This document shows, in pieces, positions 1-29,000 of a stretch of 64,000 nucleotides of DNA. Position numbers and translations under genes: made by a program. The first letter of the stretch is position 1. Every line of letters starts with the position of its first letter. The DNA is from Flaccisagitta enflata (lineage: Eukaryota > Chaetognatha > Sagittoidea > Aphragmophora). The notes beneath the pieces are model-generated. The model did no database searches, was not told the origin of the DNA, and worked only from the letters and a program-made list of their open reading frames with translations. Where the stretch lies: contig OZ231126.1 in assembly GCA_965153355.1 (NCBI GenBank), positions 15,686,001 to 15,750,000 of the forward strand, read 5' to 3'.

Positions 1-88
1 CCAAGCTAAAGAGGATGTTCCGTAAAGGTTAGGTTTTTGAAAAAAGGCCAGCAGGTGACGGCGATTTTATCTGAACTATTGTCAAAAG

Positions 89-218
89 TAGGGATGTGGA
101 AGCGATTGACCGCTTCCGATTTAGAGGATGGGATAGCTACTAGTATTTGAACTGTAAAATGGAAGCTGAAGCGGAAGCGGTGGAAGCGGCATTAAAATCA
201 ACCGCTTCTACATCCCTA
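89..218. mobile_element. hAT-like MITE with 8 bp target duplication
   Basis: A 130 bp element begins TAGGGATGTGGAAGCG and ends with the near-complement (CGCTTCTACATCCCTA). It is flanked on both sides by GTCAAAAG (81-88 and 219-226), a perfect 8 bp direct repeat. An 8 bp target duplication with a TAGGG-type terminal repeat is typical of hAT transposons. It has no coding capacity, so it is non-autonomous. It lies in the TRPM intron before the first visible exon. Confidence 0.75.
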
Positions 219-318
219 GTCAAAAGAGGGAGTTGACACCATGCTCTTGTCTGTGAAAGATCAAAACACTGATGTAGATACGTCCTGAATTTGTCTTTTT
301 TCTACTCCGTCTCAACAG

Positions 319-17035
<16,717 letters not shown>

Positions 17036-17931
17036 TCTAGTATCATCTGTTAACATATCTTGTCAAAGCATGGCATGCGTAATAAGCGTTGAAGTATACT
17101 GCCAGAAGGCTCAATGAGATGAAATTTTTATTGTAGTAGGCAGAAGGTAAGGCCGTACATACTTACCTGCGGCCTGCTTCAGAAAAGATTTCATCATCAA
17201 AGATTTCATCATCTTAGGTCAGCTAGAAGTTTGCTTTTCATGCCATTCATACTTGCTGGTTTTTGACAAAAATATGTTAACAGGTGTTAGTATTGGAGAC
17301 TCAGTCTTTTTTGTGATTGTGAACAACTGAACATTTTACGAAGATCATGGAAATTACGAAGGGTGGCTTCGTTGGTTGTGGAAACAAACTGTTATTGGGA
17401 ACTGGAACAGTCGCTTTGGTTCTTAAACCTCTTACTCGGTGCTTCTCATTTGTTCACTAGAATATTGTTCACTAGAATATTGTTGATTTATACCAACTAT
17501 TCAATCCCTCGCTATTTACGCGTGAATTTGTTGACCCTTCTTCCTCGGCATTCTCGTTTCTCTTTTGAGACGATTTTCGTACGCAGCATTGCTAATTTTT
17601 CTGAATTGCTTACCACTAACAAGTTTTTTATGTATTTCTTTGTTCTCCGTTTGTGATCCGATCCAGCTTCTTAGCTTTACTTACCCGCTATGGAACATTA
17701 TAGTGTACCTTTATTGTACATTCGTAATGTATGTGTTCAGCTACTCATTTTTACAGATCTCTTAGTATATTCAATTATTTTTTACCCTTTTTGAGAGTTT
17801 CTCATGTATCCTTCGGCGTCTTTTACAGTAAAATCACAAATCAAAATATTGTTAACAGCGGTTTGGTCTCATGGCAGTGTTTAAAGGTATAGGCGCCCCA
17901 GATTTTCAGCATTTCATTAACATATTTAATC
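17036..17931. other. Intergenic, no gene seen
   Basis: AT-rich sequence downstream of the TRPM stop. No convincing AATAAA close to the stop was noticed, and no coding sequence. Confidence 0.6.
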
Positions 17932-17941
17932 GTATTTATGA

Positions 17942-18569
17942 TAATAGGGTCCAGAAATGTATAAAAAGCGGAATCTAATTCAATCCATTTGTCACGAGAC
18001 CAATTTTAAGGTGGGGAACCAGCTCAGACCACTAAAAAAATTCTCAGGTCAAGATTTGGGGCGCTACCGCTACCTACCTCAGGTCAAAAGGCTATATAAG
18101 GTCAAAATTTCAAATTGGGAAATTTGAAAATCTGATTGCAGATTCAGAATCCTTGCAAAAAAGTACTCAAAGAAAGTGTTTTTCTTTTTTTGATATTCCA
18201 ACTAGAACATGGTGTAATTTAACTTCAAAGGTCATATTTGGGTTAAAATTGCTCTTTTGTTTAGAATTTGGTTTAATTTAATGTTTGATGATAATTTTGA
18301 CTGTTATAGATGGAATATCAAAAAAAGAAAGACACTTTCTTTTGATACTTTTTTGCAAGGATTCTGAATCTGCAATCAGATTTTCAAATTTCCCACTTTG
18401 AAATTTTGACCTTATATAGCCTTTAGACCTGAGATAGGTAGCGGTAGCGCCCCAAATCTTGACCTGAGAATCTTTTTAGTGGTCTGAGCTGATTCCCCAC
18501 CTTAAAATTGGTCTTGTGACAAATGGATTGAATTAGATTCCGCTTTTTATACATTTCTGAACTCTTTTA
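17942..18569. mobile_element. Mutator-like long-TIR element (foldback), non-autonomous
   Basis: Two arms of about 255 bp (17942-18201 and 18303-18569) are near-perfect inverted complements around a ~100 bp loop. Arm ends read TAATAGGGTCCAGAAATGTA and, complemented, TAAAAGAGTTCAGAAATGTA. GTATTTATGA flanks both sides (17932-17941 and 18570-18579), a 10 bp direct repeat. Long TIRs with 9-11 bp target duplications are typical of Mutator-like elements. There is no ORF. Confidence 0.65.
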
Positions 18570-18579
18570 GTATTTATGA

Positions 18580-19417
18580 CCTTGACAAATGACGTGTTGA
18601 AATATGATGATTTGATGACTGAGTCTGCATCTGTGCATCTTGCCTTTTTCTTTTCGGTTGCTTCCCGAGTCATTCTAGATTTAAGTTCTTTATAACCACA
18701 TCCATACAGCCTGTGGTAGTGCTTTGATAGATAAGAAATTGCCGTAAATTATTTTCCTGTTGGTCCCCTGAACCTAAAATTACCAGATATTGACCCGTTT
18801 ACCATACTTAACAGTGCGACCAGACTAAGCTTTCACGCTGATTTGCTGTTGGCAGATTATCAAAAGGTCGAAACACTTTTGCAGAAGAGGTTTTCTTACC
18901 TAATAACAGTTTTAGGACGGAACTATGAAGAAAGTCTGATGCCGGATGGGTTTGTTTGGAAGGGACCTTGATAACGATCACTGATACATGTCAACTACCT
19001 AGAACGTACCTTTGTAGTTGTGTTTTCGTATTGCCTGAATGACCACCCCGATCGTCGAAGGGATTTTCTATGAAAGGACCTTTGATGGTATTCCCGTCGT
19101 TAAATTATAATTATTAATTTTTCTTCCAAATGTATTGTTTGACCTTAATTTCTTCCGAGATCAGAAACACAAAGAGATAGGCCAGAGCCGATTTTGGTCC
19201 TCGTGAAACGATGAAAATTATGATGATGACTCTCGTGGTTAATTCGGACGATCTTAGTCGGCGATGATGTATTTACTGAACTTGGGAATAGCAATTCTAG
19301 GTAGGACCTCTGCAGCTCTGCGTTGTTAAGGCGATTAGGATTCTATACCGATAGTGTGCCGAACTGCCGATTGTCCGTTTGGCTCGATTTAACAATAGCT
19401 GTCTTATTTTTGAGCAG
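18580..19417. other. Intergenic, nothing recognised
   Basis: Unique-looking sequence with moderate CpG and no coherent reading frame or repeat. Confidence 0.5.
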
Positions 19418-19500
19418 TGGGAGCAGTGGGGAATGGGCAGTGGGCAGTGGGGAGTGGGCAGTGGGGAGTGGGCAGTGGAAAGTGGGCACTGGGCAGTGGT
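19418..19500. repeat. GTGGGCAGTGGGGA minisatellite
   Basis: Short array of 7-14 bp units (GTGGGCA, GTGGGGA), related in inverse orientation to the array at 20940-21425. Confidence 0.85.
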
Positions 19501-19959
19501 AAATGAAAGTAATGAATGGGCAAGAAGAAGAGGGGAATAAGGAATGTGTGATAGATCGGTTTAGTTAACCATGTACCCCAAGCAAAAAGTTGATTTACTT
19601 TGTGAGACATAACTACGACATACCTGATTTTTTTTTTTCCATTCATGGTGGGATTAACCGACACCATGATGTTTTTTTCGAGTAACCTTGAAACGGAAAG
19701 CTACCATGAAACGGAAACAGAACTCTTGCCAATTGAACGAAGGAGAGATTTGAGGGAGAAGTCGCTGTAATCAATTTGAGTCAACTGAATGCAGCGGCGC
19801 GGTGATGCGCAAAGCTGCAGCGATGCATGAGGCTGCGGCGATGAAAGATGAAGTGATTCAGAGCGATGGGATAGGCACCAATGAAAGTTCAGTTTCATAT
19901 CCTGAATAAAAAATTTAAAAATAGGAAAATCTGAAAACATCAGTACAATGCAATCACGT

Positions 19960-20905
19960 GCCCACAACCTATCCTCAACCCTGAACTTAACCTCAACCTA
20001 AACTCAACCCTAAACCTAACCTCAGCCCTAAACCTAACCTCAACCCTAAACCTAACCTCAACCCTAAACCTAACCTCTAGCATAACCCTCAAGCTAACCT
20101 CAACCTAAACCAACGCCTCAGCCTAAACCCTAACCTCAGCCTAAACCTAACCTCAGCCTAAGCCTAACCTCAGCCTAGCCTAACCTCAGCCTAAACCTAG
20201 CCTCAGCCTAAACCTTGCCTCAGCCTAAACCCTAACCTCAGCCTAAACCTAACCTCAACCCTAGCGCTTAACCTCAACCCCTAACACCTCCAACCTAAAC
20301 CTATCACCACATACTCCTTGCCCTCTCCCTCTTGCCCTCTCACTTTCACTTACTGTTGCCTAGTGCCACTCCTCGCTACCCGTTATTTCACTGTCACTGC
20401 ACATATCACTTGCCCTGTCATAAAAGCCCTAAAGCGTAACCTCAGCCTAAACCTAACCTCAACCTGAACTATCCTCAACCTAAACCTAAACTAAACCTAA
20501 AACTAACACTCATATACAGCCTAACCTCAGCCTTAAACCTAACCTCAACCCTAAACCTAGCCTCAGCCTAAGCCTGACCTCACCTAGCCTGACCTCCTTC
20601 CCTAACCTGGTTTGTCAGCCTAACCTGACCTCAGCCCTGGCCACAACCTCAACTCTAACCTAAAGCTAACTAAACCTAAACCTAACCTCAACCCTAAACT
20701 AACCTAACCTAAGCCTTTGGCCTCAACCTAAACCGGAGCGCCTCAACCTAAATGACCTCAACCTTAAGCCAAGCCTCAATCTAAACCTAACCTCAACCTA
20801 AACCTAACCTCAACCCTAAACCTAACCTCAGCCCTAAACCTAACCTCAACCCTAAACCTAACCTCAACCCTAAACCTAACCTCAACCCTAAACCTATCCA
20901 CCACA
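19960..20905. repeat. Degenerate telomere-like satellite (CCTAACCTCAACCCTAAA)
   Basis: About 50 copies of an 18 bp unit built from CCTAAA and CCTCAA words resemble scrambled CCCTAA telomere repeats. The array resumes at 21430-21645 after the 21 bp minisatellite. It is interstitial, not a chromosome end, since genes lie on both sides. Confidence 0.85.
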
Positions 20906-20939
20906 CACTCCTTCCTCCCCTCTCCCACTCCCTACTTTC

Positions 20940-21425
20940 TCTTACCATTGCCCACTACCCATTCCCCACTGCCCACTCCCCACTATCCACTGCCCACTAA
21001 CCACTGACCACTAACCACACTGCCAACGTCCCACTATCCACTGCCAACGTCCCACTATCCACTGCCAACGTGCCCACTATCCACTGTCAACGTCCCACTA
21101 TCCACTGCCAACGTCCCACTATCCACTGCCAACGTCCCACTATCCACTGCCAACTCCCCACTATCCACTGCCAACTCCCCACTATCCACTGCCAACTCCC
21201 CACTATCCACTGCCAACTCCCCACTATCCACTGCCAACTCCCCACTATCCACTGCCAACTCCCCACTATCCACTGCCAACTCCCCACTATCCACTGCCAA
21301 CTCCCCACTATCCACTGCCAACTCCCCACTATCCACTGCCAACTCCCCACTATCCACTGCCAACTCCCCACTATCCACTGCCAACTCCCCACTATCCACT
21401 GCCAACTCCCCACTATCCACTGCCC
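20940..21425. repeat. 21 bp minisatellite CACTATCCACTGCCAACTCC
   Basis: About 20 highly uniform 21 bp units. As 21 is divisible by three, both strands stay open (PTIHCQL in one direction, VDSGELA in the other); these are not genes. Confidence 0.95.
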
Positions 21426-21429
21426 ATTG

Positions 21430-21645
21430 CACCTTAAACCTAACCTCAACCCTAAACCTGACCTCAACCCTAAACCTGACCTCAACCCTAAACCTGACCT
21501 CAACTGTAAACCTGACCTCAACCATAAACCAAACCTCAACTTTAAACCAAACCTCAATCTTAAGCTTAACCTCAACCCTAAACCTAACCTCAGCCCTATT
21601 CCTAACCTCAACCCTAAACCTAACCTCAACCCCAAATCCCTATCT
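21430..21645. repeat. Telomere-like satellite, second block
   Basis: Same CCTAACCTCAACC-type unit as 19960-20905, with more ACCTGACCTCAAC variants. Confidence 0.85.
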
Positions 21646-21884
21646 TTTACCTATTTCCACGGTGATGCGAAGATGAGATGGGAAAAGAAGTTGAAAAGAT
21701 GCTAAGATGGGATGCGAAGAAAATATCGAGGTCCAAATATTAAGATGAGACTGCAAGGCGAAATCGTCATTGAAGCGGCGCAAAAAGGAGCTCGAAGAGG
21801 ATTGTAAAACCTGGACTAAGATGTTATCAGCTATATTCCTAATTTCCTGCAACTAAAATTGGGATATTAGCAGGTAGTTAGGAG

Positions 21885-22045
21885 TAGCGAGTAGTGGCAA
21901 GTGGTATGGGGAGTTGGCAGTGGAGAGTGGGGAGTGGCAAGTGGGGAGTGGCAATTGGGGAGTGGAGAATGGGGAGTGGCAAGTGGGGAGTGGCAAGTGG
22001 GGAGTGGCAAATGAGGAGTGGCAAATGGGTAGTGGCGAGTGGATT
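21885..22045. repeat. 14 bp minisatellite GTGGGGAGTGGCAA, block 1
   Basis: About ten units of GTGGGGAGTGGCAA and close variants. Confidence 0.9.
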
Positions 22046-22306
22046 TCCTTTGAGTATAATCAAATCCTCTAAACACATCAAACTAACCACAGTTAAGACC
22101 ATCAAGGTGAAATAAAACCATCAAATGATAATCAATATGACAATATAAATATAGCTATGAAATTTAGACAACTTAGAATAGTAAGAATAACTGGAATTCA
22201 AACTAATGAAAAGATAACGTTATAAATTATAAACGCATTGACTGTCTGCAATATGCAAATGAGATTCTGGCGAATCTCCTTTGCTAACTGGTTCTACTCT
22301 GCCACA

Positions 22307-22605
22307 GCAAGTGGGGAGTACGGAGTGGCAAGTAGGGAGTGGCAAGTAGGGAGTAGGGAGTGGCAAGTAAGAAATTAACGAAGTAGAAAATTAGCAAGTA
22401 GGGAGTGGCAAGTAGGGAGTAGGGAGTGGCAAGTGGGGAGTGGCAAGTGGGGAGTGGCAAGTGGGGAGTGGCAAGTGGGGAGTGGCAAGTGGGGAGTGGC
22501 AAGTGGGGAGTGGCAAGTGGGGAGTGGCAAGTGGGGAGTGGCAAGTGGGGAGTGGCAAGTGGGGAGTGGCAAGTGGCAAGTGGGGAGTGGCGAGTGGAAT
22601 GGGAC
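22307..22605. repeat. 14 bp minisatellite GTGGGGAGTGGCAA, block 2
   Basis: About 20 units, nearly identical over 22420-22580. The long open frames across it on both strands follow from the repeat and are not genes. Confidence 0.95.
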
Positions 22606-23075
22606 CAGTGGGCAGTGGTGAAATTAACAGTTACAACAGTAAACTTTATATGGTATCAGACTCCACTGCCCACTCCCCACTTGCCACTCCTGCCACTGAT
22701 TAAGAATAAGACAGCTATCCTTTACTTTACCCGTCCGGGCTATGATGGCTATTATGGCAATGAATAGGCTCGCGCATATTTCGGCGATGTCGGCGGGAAG
22801 AATCGGGAGTGAGGATGACGATGAAAATTATCGATGACGTTACCGATGATTGCGGCGATTTATTTACGCTCGCTCTCACTTTTGAGAATCATGGTCAATG
22901 AGCCTAGCTCGAATTGAAAAGATGTTTCATCGCTGCCGCCTTGGTTACTCGTAGCTGTATCATGCATGTGGGAGTGAAAGAAAGGTGAAGCCACAAATGG
23001 TTTCATGAGCATTTTTAATAGGTTTGGTAGGTTCAATAGCTTTGATTTAAATTAGTTCCTCTTATGACTGTTTAG

Positions 23076-26000
23076 TGATTATTCGCGTGTCGTCCGTGGA
23101 GGATAATGGTCTTGCTCAAACCGGAAATGCTAACGGGACCGGTATTCCGGTTCTCCCCGATGGCGCGCCTTCAGTCACGCCGACTAAGGCGGCCAGTGGG
23201 CTTTCAACCACCATTCGTCACAACTCTCTCGAGACTAAATCTGTAGTCACTGGCAAGTCTAGTGCGGAAATATCCTCCACGAAGCCTTCGGTTGGGACGA
23301 CAACTGGGAGAACAACAACAGCGCCATCAACGGCTGGGCGGCAACAGCAGCCCAACAACAGCATCTCTACCACAGCTACGGTGGTCTTGAAACCAGTCGG
23401 AAACATCGAAGGGATTGTCTTGGGGCCGGCTGAAACAAAAGTTGAGAAGCAAAATGACGCCGTGGTCGATGACGCCGTGGTCGATGCCATCGAAAATGTC
23501 GACACTGGGGGAGCCGTCGTCGATCTTGGCTCTCCAGGCAACCAACAATCGGGCGACGCGACGAATGAGTAAGTTGATAGAGGTTCTAAGTCGATTTAAA
23601 TCATTTTGTCTTTCCGATTGTTTGACTAGTCTGGACTAAGCGTACGTTATTTGTCACCAATCTTGCTCGCTGGATTCTGAATTAGTATCTGTGATTTTCA
23701 TTGTGTAGGAATCCTCCTCTCGAAGCAAACGCAACCGTTACCAATGATACTTCGCCTAACAAAAACGACTCTCTTTCTGATGCGCCTCCCTCCACTTCTT
23801 TGGCTCCATCAACTCTCCCAAAGGAAGAAGCCCCACTTCCGGCCAAAGGCGCCGCTCAAGAGGAAAAACAATCGTCAATGACCATCTTTTTCATTCTTAT
23901 TGTTCTAGGTGAGCAAAAAGCAAAGTACAGAGGAAGGAGAAATATAAGATGTGAACCCCCCTAAAACTGTAGCACCCCCTCTTACTTGTAGCTCAAACTA
24001 TAAAAATAAATGATAAATTTAACATTTAAAACTAATTAAAGCTTATGACTATACAAGTGGCGCCACCAGAGCGATTTTGCAATTTCCATTCCAGTCTCAA
24101 ATTATAATAGAAAAACCTTGATTTTTTGAACTTTAAGTAATAGTTAATTTTAATACTTTTTTAAGCTATATCTTGACTTAAAAATCAAAAATAAAAAATC
24201 GCTCTGGTGACGCCATTTGTATTTATGTAAACATTTTTCCTCTACCTTTAGAATGTCTATGATCTAATTGGTTAAAGCTGTAGAGGGGGTGCTACTGTTT
24301 TCAGGGGGTTCACACCTTATATTAACCTTCTCTCTGTAAGTTTTCTAATCCTGATATGATAGTGATGTAGCTTTACAATTTCGCATTATGTATATTTCTT
24401 TACTTTTCTTCCCTCAGCTTTGTGTATTCTAGTCGTTCATCTCCTGCTCATTACGCGATTTCATTATTTGCCTGAGAGTATTGCCATCGTTTTTCTTGGA
24501 GGACTGATAGGTAAGGTTAAGAGAGGGGTTATTTTAGATATAAAGATATTTTCTATTCTTTGGCTTGGCTTACCTCGGTCTCAAATTCTAAATCACTATC
24601 TTTTCACTTATTCTCAGGTGCGTTGTTATCTGTACTTTCAAAGAACTACAGTTGGAAAAAGGAAGAAGCTTTTTCTCCAACAACTTTTTTCCTGCTTATC
24701 CTTCCGCCAATTATCTTTGAAAGTGGATACAATCTGCATAAAGGAAACTTTTTCCAAAATTTGGGGTCTATCATGATCTTCGCTATATTCGGAACTTTTC
24801 TCTCTGCTATTGTCATCGGTAAGTAATTGACACGGTTGATGCGTGTGATGATGAAAGTGGGTGTATAATGTTCTATAAATACCCAATAGGGGAGAAAAGA
24901 TATGATTTTCCACACAACTATTTTCCATGCCGTTAAAGCATCTACATCAATACGGTACAGTTGCGTAACGAGCGAAATTAAAGGGTTCTCTTGGAATGTA
25001 GTTGAGAAAAGGAAAATATCCTCAAAAAAAAAAAAAAACGATAACAAAGACAAAACAAAAAACAAATCTAAACTTATGATTTATGTAGATGTAAAGAGGT
25101 TTCCAAAATATCACGAGTATAAGTTCTCGCATCTGGCATGTTTAATCACTATCATATTGGTACAGTCAATCATTTCTTGATCGCAAGCAGGACCCCGTCG
25201 GCCATGTTGAGAAGAAGAGATTCAACCCGCTCGTCTTTGGCGACCAGGTCATTGAGTTTCCGTATGGTGACGGTGTCTGCATCTTGGACGCTGTCGAGAA
25301 GTATTTTGCCAGACCAGATGGTGTTGTCAACCGCAATGATCCCACCAGGACGTAAAAGCTGGAAATAGGATTAGACTTATGATCATGTCGCGGCTGCGTC
25401 TTCGATCAACGTTGTATCTACAGTGCTGCTCCCAAACAAAAAATAAGACCATTCTGCATTTATCAGGTTGTTCAAGCTGCCTTTATTTAGGAGTCACTCT
25501 TTCTTAATTGATGCATCTTTGTCCTAGAAGTGTCCTAGAAACTCAGATTCATACCTCAGATTCATACCTGTAGGCACGTTTCGTAGTAGTTGATATAATT
25601 TCCTTTGTCGGCGTCGATGAAGGCGAAGTCGAACGTGCCCTGTTCTGTGGCCAGGAGTGAATTGAGAGTGTCCATCGCTGGAGCAATGCGCAGGTCGATT
25701 TTGTCGGTAACGCCTGCCTCCTCCCAAAATGGTTTACCTGGAAATGGGATTAGGCAAATTGTGCCACATTAAGCGAGATGACCGACTGGCCAAGAAGCTT
25801 TATTTCCAGTTCATTCGGTTTGTTCCAATCCCTCACCGATGCTAGCGTATTCATCGGAAACATCGCACGCCACAACTCTTCCATCCGCCGGCAACGCGAG
25901 GGCTATGGTCAGCGCCGAGTATCCGGTGAAGACGCCAATATCCAGCGTTTTCTTGGCGCTAATCAGCTTGCAAAACATGGCGAGAAGGTGTAATTCGTCT

Positions 26001-29000
26001 TGTGACCCCAGCATCATAGATCTCCTGATAGTGAGAAAGGAGCGAGATTGATCATCTGCATATGAAAGAATAGCCAAACAAGACTTCACGCAAAGTCATA
26101 GGGAAGTTCTTTTTAGTCGCGGACACGCGACTCTACACCTTGCGGTGTCGGTCGGTTGGTCCGTCGGTCCGTCCGTCACATTTTTGAATTCTGGGCGGTT
26201 TCATTTCGCTATACTGCTCCTGCCCAACCGTCCGCGACTGTCCTGCCGTGTATCCGGCCTTGTTTCAAAACCATGATCGAGATGAACCAGAACAAAAACT
26301 TAGTGCTGGGACCTTTAAGTTATGGCTGCATATTGCTTGAGGAAAAATTATGGGAAAAAGTTTAGGACCAAGTTCAAAGAGTAACAAGCAAGCGGGTGCA
26401 TGGTCGAACCTGTGTTTCATCGTTTCCGCCACCAACTTCTGTTGAGCCGGAACCATTTTGGGGGTGACGAATTTGTTCATGATGTAGTTCACTATTGGAT
26501 GCGAAGACGTCTGGGTCTTCCTCTTCAACTCGTCCAAATCGGAGATATCCATCGCTGAGATAGTCTATCAATTCGGTTCTTACTTGCTACTATATCGCTT
26601 TGGATGCCACTATAGTCTATTCTGGCCTGTCTAGCAGAAAAGAAATCAAATTTATTACGTAGATGATGATGATGATGATGTTTCGTAATAGACAGTGGAC
26701 GGAATCAAAAGGAATAGCCCAATCACAGGGAATAGCGCCGTGTAGTTAATGATTGGATCCCAAACTAAGGCTAAAATCTTCTCTTCGTATTTGAATAGCA
26801 TCCAAAAGAATGATGAGAGAGGCAAAGAAAGCGCCGCCACGAGCGTGGAAAACACCGAGCCTGTGCCGATGGAAGTTTTGACACAGCTAGTTAATTGTTA
26901 TCCACATTACTGTTTATCTCCTACTTAAAAGCATCGTTGAAGAAGAAAACTAAACAATACACAGAACAAAAAAATTCAAAAAAATGGACAACTCACCCTC
27001 TGAAACCGCCATTAAACAAATCAAGAAGACATCGTTGCCAACAAATCAAGAAGACATCGTTGCCAACGTATGCAAACGTATTGAGAACGAAAATCACTGG
27101 AACTTTTTCGCAGCCACGGGCCGAGTCATCCATAATTCCAAAATGACACTCCAGCGCCTTGTTGAGCTTTGAAAAGAAGTCGACGAATGACGAGGCTTGT
27201 CCGAATCCTGGAATAACGTCCGCCCAGAACAACAGCAGGACCCAGAGGAAGCCGAATAATTGGGTCCAGAAGTAAAACAATAACAGCTCTTTTGTACGAC
27301 GCTGAGCACCTGGAAAAGACGGAAAGTTCTACACTTTATTTTGAGTAAGGACAAAGTTTATAAGGACATTGAGGCTGAAATTTTGCCAAAAATTAAGAAC
27401 ATTTTGAGATAAAGCCAGCTGGTTTAAAAAAAAATTTGATTCAAAATTTAGATTGTTCTATGCAACTTTAAAAAAAAATAACCATGTTCATAGGAAATAA
27501 TAGCATTCATTTTTGCTCAATAATATAATAATTTAGTAAGAACAACTACAAAGCAATTATTGTCACATCTAACTTGTATTTACTTATATTGAACATCAGT
27601 TATTTTGATTCATAAAACATTATCAAAAGAAAATCATAGGAAAATATTAAGGACACGCTAAGGATATTTCAGCCTGAAATTTGCAAAAATCTAAGGACAT
27701 CCCAGCCTCAGAAAAAATTAACTGGTCCTTATTAAAAATAAAGAGTGTATGTCATTTTAGTTTGACTCGAAGCAGCCTGATCAATGATCATATTAATCGT
27801 AAAAGTTAAGATCGTGCAAATTTTCCCAAAAATAGAATAGAGTAAATTTACATGTTAGAATCTTATAAATTTTCCTTACTGGTTTCATATATAACGTAAT
27901 TTATGGCGACCGGTATTTGGGCTAGAATCATTAGTGTGGGCCACAAAAATGGTTGACTGATTTGTGGCGGCGCATCGTGTATTGTCATGTTGACATCGAC
28001 GCTGCTGTTGGTGTCGTCATCTCTTAGCTTGAGAGAAAAGATTGTGGGAGCAGCAGAAATGAAGATTCCCATTATGACGACGCCGCAACAGATGACCTGT
28101 TTGAGGATTGGGATTTGGTATATGAGCCAACAAAGGCCGCTTCAAGAACAATAACTTGTGCACTTGATTAAGGAGTCATTAAAACTACCTGACGTATAGA
28201 GAGTGCCTTCTTCAGGATAAGGAATCTTGTGAATGCCGTAATGGGGATTATGGCTGTGTTGAGCAGCGGATAGAGGTATGAAGGCACGCGCGTCGGAAGC
28301 GTCGCTAGGACGACAATGATATTTTGGACGGTGCTGAGAAATCCACAAAGGAACAGGGTCTTCCACGGCGTGTTGCACACGAAGTACAAGGATTCGCGAA
28401 GAACGATCAATTGTTGAGCTGTGTTGAAGAAGAAGTGGTCAAATTCATCGTCACTGCAGACGCCAGTTTATGACATACGTGTTTACTGGGACGTTCGTGG
28501 AAAAAAGTAGTCGCCCACTTGACCTGATCGAGAGAGCGGCATTTCATAGGCAATGCAATATTTACATCCGCACTAACCTATCCACGCCAGTGCGAGCAGA
28601 ACTGGACAGAAGAATCCCGATATGATGAGCAAGTTATAAATGTCGCTAACATCCGTCATCACTGTAGTGTAGATCGGGGTTGATGCGTAAAGTCCGATGC
28701 TCGAAAGAAGATTGGCAAGAACGAAGGTCATTTTGAGAAGGGCACCTCGGTATTTTGAAGAAATGTTTGCCGGCACTGTTTGCGTGATTATCTCCTCGGT
28801 TTCATTGTCCGATAACATGAGCGGTTCGCGCTCCTCGCTCTCCATCTTTGGCTAATGATGTTTAACGATTACTTTTCCTACGGGTTCAAAGGGATGATAC
28901 TATCACAATAGATCAATGGGTGTTTTTAACTTGTGCGGTTGCAAGAGAACAGCGGAAAAAAATGAAATAAAAGTAAAACAAAACAAACAGAAGCTTTGCA

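Noticed and set aside
19960-20905. A true telomere
   Set aside because: Units are scrambled and interstitial, with genes on both sides and other minisatellites embedded.
20940-21705. Long open frames (PTIHCQL and VDSGELA repeats) on both strands
   Set aside because: They come from a 21 bp minisatellite whose length is divisible by three; no start context, composition or flanking exons support a protein.
22284-22767. Repetitive open frames with ASGEWQVGSGKW-type units
   Set aside because: Same cause: a 14 bp minisatellite keeps all frames open.
22745-22810. First exon of the NHE8-like gene (ATG, phase 1 donor)
   Set aside because: Phase fits, but the peptide is not a convincing signal sequence and nothing else supports it; mentioned only as a possibility.
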